From Lachnospiraceae bacterium KGMB03038 (lineage in GTDB: Bacteria > Bacillota > Clostridia > Lachnospirales > Lachnospiraceae), in NCBI GenBank assembly GCA_007361935.1, contig CP041667.1, forward strand, positions 124,001-188,000: 64,000 nucleotides of DNA, read 5' to 3'. Positions 58,261 through 64,000 of the stretch are shown here, piece by piece. Position numbers and translations under genes: made by a program. The first letter of the stretch is position 1. Every line of letters begins with the position of its first letter. The notes beneath the pieces were generated by a model, which saw only the letters and a program-made list of their open reading frames with translations, was not told the DNA's origin and did no database searches.

Positions 58261-59319
58261 ATGATCGGGAAGAAAAGATTAAAAGCCTTATTGTTGGCAG
58301 GGGTAATGACCATGAGCATGTGCCTTGGCGCCACTGCATTTGCAAAAGAGACAACGGCTGGGGAGGGAACAGAAGAGAATCCGGCGGAGGTTTCGGTGAC
58401 AAAGACACTGAAAGTGCCGGAGGGGACGGCGATTCCGAATCTTACGTTTGAATTTAATATCAGCCAGACGGCGGGAGACAGCACAAGACCAAGCATAGCT
58501 GATATCTCTTACACATCTGCGGATGCGCTGGGAGAATTGCAGGGCGATGGTACATACCATATCACAAAAACATCGGCCATTAATTTTGGCACATTTACCC
58601 ATGCCGGCCTGTATGAGTATACAGTAACAGAGACGACTGGAAGCGCGGCAGGCGTGACTTATGATACGTCCTCTTATGATCTGAATGTATATGTAGTAAA
58701 CGGCGAAAATGGAGTATATGTGGAGACGGTCACAGCGGAGAAAGACGGCGCAAAAGTTCCTGCGGTCGAGTTTGTCAACAGTTATGTGAATGAGAAGGGG
58801 GCAGACCTTACCATCAGCAAAGCGGTAACCGGAGATCTTGCGGATAAGACGAAAGACTTCAGCTTTACTATTACCTTTACCGCAGATCCGGTATCTGGAA
58901 CAGATACATTCGAGGGAACGATTGGCGGCGAGACTATAAGCTGCAAGGCGGGTCAGCCGACAACCTTCCGGCTTCATGATGGCGAGAGCCTTGTGTTTGG
59001 TGATATTCCGGCAGGAACCCGGTATGTAGTGACTGAGACGGGAGAAGCAGATGGGTATACCCCAAGTGTAGTGGTAACAGAAAATGGCGTACAGGGAGCG
59101 CAGAAAACAGCGGCAGAAGATGCGTCCTTGTCTACTGCGGACCAGGGAAAGACAAACCTGGCAGGCGAAGGAGCGAACAGCGCGGACTTTACCAATGCCT
59201 ATCAGGATATTTCTATCACGGGAATCTTTTTGAACGCGGCTCCGTTCCTGGCCCTGCTTGCGGCGGCGGTTCTGGCGTTCGCGGCGCTTGCGGCAGTAAA
59301 AAGAGCTGGCAGAAGATAA
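58261..59319 (+). CDS. pilus backbone subunit (Spy0128/FctA-like)
   Basis: The 352-residue protein has a signal peptide (to about residue 28, ATAFA), a Spy0128-like domain (VSVTKTLKVPEGTAIPNLTFEF ... YTVTET ... YDLNVYVVN) and a second domain (LTISKAVTGDLADKTKDFSF ... YVVTETGEADGY) of the kind with internal isopeptide bonds. The C-terminus has ISITGIF, a membrane helix and a basic tail. The sorting motif is unusual: it lacks the Pro of (I/V)PxTG. GGAGG precedes the ATG after a 117-bp gap, suggesting its own translation control as the most abundant subunit. Confidence 0.87.
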   Translation: MIGKKRLKALLLAGVMTMSMCLGATAFAKETTAGEGTEENPAEVSVTKTLKVPEGTAIPNLTFEFNISQTAGDSTRPSIADISYTSADALGELQGDGTYHITKTSAINFGTFTHAGLYEYTVTETTGSAAGVTYDTSSYDLNVYVVNGENGVYVETVTAEKDGAKVPAVEFVNSYVNEKGADLTISKAVTGDLADKTKDFSFTITFTADPVSGTDTFEGTIGGETISCKAGQPTTFRLHDGESLVFGDIPAGTRYVVTETGEADGYTPSVVVTENGVQGAQKTAAEDASLSTADQGKTNLAGEGANSADFTNAYQDISITGIFLNAAPFLALLAAAVLAFAALAAVKRAGRR

Positions 59320-59325
59320 AGGCTT

Positions 59326-60270
59326 TTGGCGAGAAGTAATCATAGCGTTCCCTCAATAGCAGTGAAGGCAGTCCGGGCGGCAGATGCCGCCGTAAGCTGC
59401 CTGGTGCTGTCCCTTTTTCTGTCCTTTACCGCGTATGGGGGTTATGTTTTCTGGGATTCCAGGAATGTATATGAAGCAGCCTCGGAAGAAATCTACGAGA
59501 CGTATAAGCCTGCGGCAGATGGTACAGGATCTTTTGAAGAGCTAAGAGCCATTAACCCGGAAGTATTTGGGTGGCTGACGGTCTATGGGACCCACATCGA
59601 TTATCCGATAGCCCAAGGGGAAAATAATTCCAAGTATGCCAATACAGACGCGAAAGGGGACTATTCTCTGTCAGGGAGTATTTTCTTAGACTACCGGAAC
59701 CGGACGGACTTTTCGGATCATGTCAGTATTCTATACGGCCATCATATGGCAGAAGACACAATGTTTGGAGAGCTGGATTCATTTGTGGAAAAGGAGTACT
59801 TTGAAAGCCACAGATATGGAAATCTGCATGCGGAAGGACAGGACTACGGCCTGGAATTTTTTGCGGCGCTGCAGGCGGACGCCTATGATAGCAGCCTCTA
59901 TCAGACAGATCCGGGAACAAGGGAGTTAAAGCGGAAATATCTGGACCGTCTTCGGGAAAGAGCGGTCCAGTATAGACAGATCCAGATTTCTGCAGATGAT
60001 AGGATCGTGCTTTTGTCTACTTGTTCTTCGGACAGTACGAATGGACGGATTGTTTTGGCCGCGAAACTTTGTGAAGAGATGTTCTCAGATACGTTTCAGG
60101 AGACGGGCGCGAATAAAGACGTAAAGAAGAGCGGAAGTGAAAAAGAAGGAGTTTTAAACCTTCTGTTTCTGCTGCTCCTGCTGTTGTGCCTGTGCCTAGC
60201 GGCAGTGGTCTGCAAAAATAAGAAGAAACAAAAGCATTTACGGAGGGGAAAGAGAAAATGGGAAAAATAA
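59326..60270 (+). CDS. class B sortase of the pilus locus
   Basis: The 314-residue transpeptidase has an N-terminal membrane helix (residues ~24-46), the SrtB core (INPEVFGWLTVYGTHIDYPI, GSIFLDYRN), the catalytic His in LYGHHM, Cys in LLSTCSSDSTNGR and the Arg that follows. A second C-terminal membrane helix (LNLLFLLLLLLCLCLAAVV) is present, as in several pilus sortases. It joins pilins through their sorting motifs. The start is TTG at 59326, 6 bp after the backbone gene's stop. Confidence 0.9.
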   Translation: MARSNHSVPSIAVKAVRAADAAVSCLVLSLFLSFTAYGGYVFWDSRNVYEAASEEIYETYKPAADGTGSFEELRAINPEVFGWLTVYGTHIDYPIAQGENNSKYANTDAKGDYSLSGSIFLDYRNRTDFSDHVSILYGHHMAEDTMFGELDSFVEKEYFESHRYGNLHAEGQDYGLEFFAALQADAYDSSLYQTDPGTRELKRKYLDRLRERAVQYRQIQISADDRIVLLSTCSSDSTNGRIVLAAKLCEEMFSDTFQETGANKDVKKSGSEKEGVLNLLFLLLLLLCLCLAAVVCKNKKKQKHLRRGKRKWEK

Positions 60271-60911
60271 TTAGAAAAGGAAAGAGTATGTTTCTGCTCC
60301 TGGCCTGTCTGTTGGTGTTTCCCGCGGGCCATGCCCAGGCGGCTTGGGAAGTATCGGTATCGGTTCCGGTCAAGCAGGTATTTGAGACGACGGGAGAAGT
60401 CCCGGATCACCTGGACCAGACCTTCTGCTACCAGGTGGCGGCCCAGGATAAGAATTCTCCGCTTCCGGATGAGGCGCAGGATGGGGTGTACTTTTTGGAA
60501 TTAACAGGAAATGAGACAAAAGAGGCGGGATCTTTCGTGTTTACACACGGAGGAGTTTATAGATATGAAATCTGTTTGGCAGATGGGCAGAAAGGGGAAG
60601 GGTTTACCTGTGACAGCAGTGTATATCAGCTTCTATTCTATGTGAAGAACGGGCCCGATGGCAGTCTGATTCCACAGATCGTGGTAAAAGATGAATCTGG
60701 AAATAAGCTGGATGAAATCAGTTTCCAACATGCCTATCTGGGAAGAGAGACGGGAAACAATGCGGATGCCGGAACCCAAAATCAAGCCGGAAATGTAAAG
60801 ACAGGCGACCAGGCAGAAGTCTTGCTATGGTGTACGCTGGGGCTGGTTTCTATGGCTCTTATCTTGACCGCGGGATGGAGCAGGCGCAGGAACAAGGAAG
60901 ATGGGAAATAG
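60258..60911 (+). CDS. minor pilin with VKTGD sorting signal
   Basis: The 217-residue protein has a signal peptide (MFLLLACLLVFPAGHAQA), a Spy0128-like single domain (TFCYQVAAQDKNSPLP ... GSFVFTHGGVYRYEICLADG ... YQLLFYVKNGPDG) and a C-terminal sorting signal, VKTGD, with a membrane helix and RRR. It resembles FctB-type base pilins that link the fibre to peptidoglycan. It overlaps the sortase gene by 13 nt and the next gene by 11 nt. Confidence 0.82.
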   Translation: MGKIIRKGKSMFLLLACLLVFPAGHAQAAWEVSVSVPVKQVFETTGEVPDHLDQTFCYQVAAQDKNSPLPDEAQDGVYFLELTGNETKEAGSFVFTHGGVYRYEICLADGQKGEGFTCDSSVYQLLFYVKNGPDGSLIPQIVVKDESGNKLDEISFQHAYLGRETGNNADAGTQNQAGNVKTGDQAEVLLWCTLGLVSMALILTAGWSRRRNKEDGK

Positions 60912-61464
60912 ATACAAAGAGCTGGAAGGCGTCCGTTTCGGGAGACTGACAGCTCTTTATCCGTTAAAGCGGCGGGATCAGAGAGGGTGTGTTTATTGGC
61001 GCTGCAGGTGTGACTGCGGGGAGGAAGCAGAAGTGTCGGAGAATAATCTGGTCCAGGGCATCAGCAGAAGCTGCGGCTGTCTAAAGCGGGAGTGTCAGCA
61101 GAGGATTGCGCAGAAGCTCCATTGTGTAGATGGAACTTGTTTGGAAATCCTGGAAAAACGTAAGCATCGAAAAGACAATCTCAGCGGATTTCGCGGCGTA
61201 TTTAAGACCAAATCCGGCAAATATCGGGTAGACATCGGCTTTAAAGGCAGAAAATACTATGTCGGAACATATATCCTCTTCGAAGAGGCGGTGCGGGCTA
61301 GGAAGAAAGCAGAGGAAGCCGTTCATGAAGGTTTTCTGCGTGCATACGGAGAATGGAAGGAAAAGGCAGACCATGACCCGGTGTGGGGGAAAGAACATCC
61401 GCTTGTTTTTGAAGTGGAAAGAGAAGACGGCAGATTAATAGTAAGAAGGGGCGAGACCGAGTGA
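60901..61464 (+). CDS. zinc-ribbon and AP2-domain protein at the end of the pilus operon
   Basis: The 187-residue cytoplasmic protein has an N-terminal part with FGRLTALYPLKRR, a likely zinc ribbon (CRCDCG, then SCGCLK, residues ~37-62), and a C-terminal AP2-like DNA-binding domain (GFRGVFKTKSGKYRVDIGFKGRKYYVGTY, then EEAVRARKKAEE). Such proteins are common in phages and homing-type contexts, and here the gene overlaps the last pilin gene. It may regulate the operon, or it may be a passenger. Nothing in it suggests a surface role. Confidence 0.7.
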   Translation: MGNRYKELEGVRFGRLTALYPLKRRDQRGCVYWRCRCDCGEEAEVSENNLVQGISRSCGCLKRECQQRIAQKLHCVDGTCLEILEKRKHRKDNLSGFRGVFKTKSGKYRVDIGFKGRKYYVGTYILFEEAVRARKKAEEAVHEGFLRAYGEWKEKADHDPVWGKEHPLVFEVEREDGRLIVRRGETE

Positions 61465-61480
61465 AAGGTCTCGTCTTTTT
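61451..61480 (+). terminator. terminator of the pilus operon
   Basis: GCGAGACC and GGTCTCGT form an 8-bp stem with an 8-nt loop, followed by CTTTTT. The AP2 gene's stop codon lies in the stem-loop. Confidence 0.8.
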
Positions 61481-61676
61481 ACGTGGACCGACGGTTCTGG
61501 CCAAACTTTTCTGGAAGTCTTGGGGCAACCCGTCGAAGCAGAAAAAAACCTGCCGGAAATTTCGGCGGACAAGTCCCACCGATTGCTAAAATACGCAGAA
61601 TCTATATGCTATCATATGCAAAATAGCTGCAGTCCTTAAGGACGCGGCTGAAATTATGTAAATGAGGTGAGAGTAT
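61481..61676. other. 196-bp intergenic stretch
   Basis: No gene is seen. It contains the palindrome GTCCTTAAGGAC at 61631-61642 and a weak promoter-like TTGCTA with TATGCT 16 bp downstream (near 61583-61610). Confidence 0.3.
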
Positions 61677-62723
61677 ATGGAAAGACAATTTCCGAAAAAT
61701 GTCAGGCAGATAGGGAATGTTTGCGATGAGCCTAAGATATATGTGGAAGACTATGTGGACACCTATCTGAACCAACTGCGGACAAAAGCGATGGACATGC
61801 CGGTTGGGGCGGTCTTTACAGGAGAAATACAAAAGCTGGAAGAACAGGATGTCGTATACATATCTGGGGCAATACGGATAAAAGAAATCAAGATTAAAGG
61901 TACAGATATCCTGATCGAGAAAGATGTCTGGGAACAGGCAGAGGCGGATCGGAAGGAATTCTTTCCAGAATTAGATATCGTGGGATGGTGCCTGGTAGAG
62001 ACCGGACATCCTATGGGACTGAACCGGGGAGTGAATAAGATACATGGAAAAACATTTGGCAGGGAAAATACCGTTTTTGTATGGAAGGATGCCATGGAGG
62101 AGGACGAGCTGTTTTACGCTTATAAGTATGGAGAATTAATGCAGATGGGCGGGCATTATATTTATTATGAAAAAAATCCTGCCATGCAGAATTATATGAT
62201 CAGTACGAGAAAAAAGATTGGCGTTACACCCAGTGAAGTGGTTGAGGATCGAGCTGCAAAGAATTTTCGTAGTGCCGTAAAGGAACAGATGGAATATAGG
62301 GAAAGCCGGCAGAATTCACGGTTTGTCTATGTAATGAGCGTACTTCTGGTGGTGATCGTACTTGCGATTGGTATCTCAGCCATTAATAATTTTGACAAAA
62401 TGGAAGCAGTACAGCAATCGATAGAAACCCTGTCTCAGTCGGTAGATGGGGAGGCGGAGAAAAGCGAAACGGCAGAAGAGCCGGAAAGCGCCGATGGAAG
62501 CGGTCTGGAGAGGGAAGAAGCGGCAGAAGAAGTCGTTTCGCAGGAGGAGGCGGAGGCAGGACTCAGCGAAGAAGATTTCTATACCGTTGAGAAAGGCGAC
62601 ACTCTTGACAGTATCAGCGTAAAGATTTATGGTGATGCCAGCCATGTAGAAGCAATCTGCAAGATGAACGGCCTTTCAGACGGGAATCTCATCTATATCG
62701 GCCAAAAACTTCTATTACCATAG
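61677..62723 (+). CDS. membrane protein with C-terminal LysM and an MPN-like N-terminal domain
   Basis: The 348-residue protein has an N-terminal cytoplasmic domain (residues ~25-175), one membrane helix (FVYVMSVLLVVIVLAIGISAI, ~225-245), an acidic linker (~250-300) and a C-terminal LysM domain (YTVEKGDTLDSISVKIYGD ... GLSDGNLIYIGQKLLLP). The N-terminal part (VYISGAIRIKEI, then LDIVGWCLVETGHPMGLNRGVNKIH) resembles a JAB1/MPN fold in which the HxHP metal motif is broken. It would link the cytoplasm to peptidoglycan. The function is unknown. A GTGAG site precedes the ATG. Confidence 0.65.
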   Translation: MERQFPKNVRQIGNVCDEPKIYVEDYVDTYLNQLRTKAMDMPVGAVFTGEIQKLEEQDVVYISGAIRIKEIKIKGTDILIEKDVWEQAEADRKEFFPELDIVGWCLVETGHPMGLNRGVNKIHGKTFGRENTVFVWKDAMEEDELFYAYKYGELMQMGGHYIYYEKNPAMQNYMISTRKKIGVTPSEVVEDRAAKNFRSAVKEQMEYRESRQNSRFVYVMSVLLVVIVLAIGISAINNFDKMEAVQQSIETLSQSVDGEAEKSETAEEPESADGSGLEREEAAEEVVSQEEAEAGLSEEDFYTVEKGDTLDSISVKIYGDASHVEAICKMNGLSDGNLIYIGQKLLLP

Positions 62724-62775
62724 TGGGAAATGTGATATACTGTACACAAATGACGAAAATTAAAAGGGGATTTAA

Positions 62776-64000
62776 ATGGCAAACAAAAGAAACAGAAATC
62801 TGCATATCGTCAGGGAATCTGAAGGGGAGAAACTGCCGCGGCAGTCTGGAGGGGAGACGGCTTTTGGACAAGCCATGGAAGAACTGGAAGAACAGACAAA
62901 ACAGAATAAGAAGAAAAAACGCAGGAAGATTTTTATAATAGCAGGATCCGTTTTGGCGGCGGCAGCCGCTGTTTTCCTGGTAATCCATCTTCAGACATAT
63001 AGTTCGGTGAGAGTGGAGGAAACCTATAAAATAGATGGGGCGGCGGACAGCAGTTATAAAGAGTTCGCCCAAGGCGTCATCAAATACAGCCGCGATGGGA
63101 TTTCCTATTTGAATACCAAAGGCCAGGAGCAGTGGAATCAGCCCTGCCAGCTTAGTACGCCATTTGTGGATATAAATGGAACAACAGCGGCAGTTGCGGA
63201 CAAAGGAGGCAATGATATCCTTGTGTTCCAGGAAGACGGACTGAAAGGGGAGATTCAGACCACGCTTCCCATTGAGAAGATCTCTGTGTCCAAGCAGGGG
63301 ATTGTAAGCGCTATTTTAAGAAATGAAGCCTCTCCGCAGGTAATCTGTTATGACACTGCGGGAAATATCCTGGTAGAGCATCAGGCCTCATTTACAGGAA
63401 CCGGATACCCGGTAGATGTGTCATTGTCGGACGATGGAGAAGTGATGATGGTCGTTTATCTCAGCGTGGAAGGGGGGAGTTATACTTCATCCGTCGCGTA
63501 TTACAATTTTGGAGAGTCGGGAGAAGCCAGCAAAGATCATCAGGCGGGCTATAAAGAGTATGAAAATACAGTGCTGGCATCAGGCTTTTTTTTGACGGAT
63601 TCGGTCTCGGCGGTGGTAGGTGACAACTGCTTCACTTTGTTTGAGGGGAAAGAAAAACCCAAAGAGGTGACGACGGTTTCTTTGGATAAGGAGATCAAAA
63701 GTGTTTTTCACAGTGAAAAATATATTGGATTGATACTGAAAAACGAGGGAAAAGGAGGGTATGAACTGTGCCTTTACAATACCTCCGGAAGAAAGGTCAT
63801 GTCGGAAGACTTTTCCGGCGACTACGGAAATGTGAAGATCTCCGGGGATCAGGTTATTATGTATGAAGGGCGGCAATGCTGTATTTTCCTGCGCAGCGGA
63901 GTGAAGAAGTTTGAGGGGGAGACGGAAAATGATATCTTGGAAATTTTCCCCATTGCTGGCGTAAACAAATACATTATGATGAATACAAACGGTATGGAAG
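62776..64000 (+). CDS. membrane-anchored DUF5711-like protein (5' part)
   Basis: The frame runs from an ATG at 62776 (AAAAGGGG upstream) off the end of the window, giving 408 residues without a stop. A basic cytoplasmic N-terminus of ~55 residues is followed by one membrane helix (IFIIAGSVLAAAAAVFLVIHL) and a long extracellular part with short repeated beta-strand units such as GVIKYSRDGISYLNTKGQEQW and NILVEHQASFTGTGYPVDV, suggesting a beta-propeller. It resembles the DUF5711 family, which has no known function. It lies 52 bp after the LysM gene and is probably in the same operon. Confidence 0.7.
   Translation, partial: MANKRNRNLHIVRESEGEKLPRQSGGETAFGQAMEELEEQTKQNKKKKRRKIFIIAGSVLAAAAAVFLVIHLQTYSSVRVEETYKIDGAADSSYKEFAQGVIKYSRDGISYLNTKGQEQWNQPCQLSTPFVDINGTTAAVADKGGNDILVFQEDGLKGEIQTTLPIEKISVSKQGIVSAILRNEASPQVICYDTAGNILVEHQASFTGTGYPVDVSLSDDGEVMMVVYLSVEGGSYTSSVAYYNFGESGEASKDHQAGYKEYENTVLASGFFLTDSVSAVVGDNCFTLFEGKEKPKEVTTVSLDKEIKSVFHSEKYIGLILKNEGKGGYELCLYNTSGRKVMSEDFSGDYGNVKISGDQVIMYEGRQCCIFLRSGVKKFEGETENDILEIFPIAGVNKYIMMNTNGME

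Overview
The window looks like chromosome of a spore-forming, Gram-positive gut clostridium, most likely a Lachnospiraceae member (Dorea / Mediterraneibacter / Clostridium scindens-like; the genus is a guess). The evidence is the sporulation set (spoVG, yabP, yabQ, spoIIE, cotS-like), Firmicute gene order (yabO-yabP-yabQ-divIC-spoIIE-tilS-hpt-ftsH; dnaX-ybaB-recR), a proline T-box, a V/A-type ATPase, GlgC/GlgD glycogen synthesis, split transketolase and sortase-built pili. No rRNA, tRNA or CRISPR array was seen.

Layout. 1-6.2 kb: end of a V/A-ATPase operon, a methyltransferase, a large extracytoplasmic protein and queT. 6.2-13.06 kb: a 6.7-kb integrated element bounded by 117-bp direct repeats. 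It carries a repressor, an excisionase-like gene, a replication-like gene followed by iterons, a sigma factor, a holin-like toxin, a ribbon-helix-helix regulator and a tyrosine integrase. It sits inside the structured 5' leader of queT. 13-25 kb: a ThrE-type exporter, asnS, a VanRS-like two-component system, an SbcD/SbcC-like pair, prs, dnaC/dnaD and murC. 25-36 kb: glgC-glgD, spoVG, an RluA-type pseudouridine synthase, T-box/proS, a REP-associated tyrosine transposase (RAYT), cca, a CotS-like gene and a phosphosugar mutase. 36-43 kb: hup and the yabO-to-ftsH cluster. 43-54 kb: a GH13 amylase, map, pfkA, dnaX-ybaB-recR, a LacI regulator, transaldolase and split transketolase. 54-61.5 kb: a tyrosine recombinase, a 288-bp segment between 20-bp inverted repeats, and a pilus operon (VWA tip adhesin, SipA-like protein, backbone pilin, class B sortase, minor pilin, AP2-domain protein). 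61.5-64 kb: a LysM protein and a membrane-anchored DUF5711-like protein that runs off the window.

Three things stand out. First, ten copies of a ~60-bp palindromic repeat lie outside the integrated element and the pilus region. Two copies, in inverted orientation, flank the RAYT gene; one lies in frame inside the pseudouridine synthase gene; two supply the last codons of other genes. This is a REP/RAYT-like system. Second, the pilus operon sits behind what looks like an invertible promoter switch next to its own recombinase, and its SipA-like protein lacks both signal-peptidase catalytic residues. Third, the integrated element uses a riboswitch-like queT leader as its attachment site. The two copies of the leader differ by a compensatory base-pair change, and integration leaves queT with a hybrid promoter. 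All names rest on reading motifs and context by eye; no database search was run.
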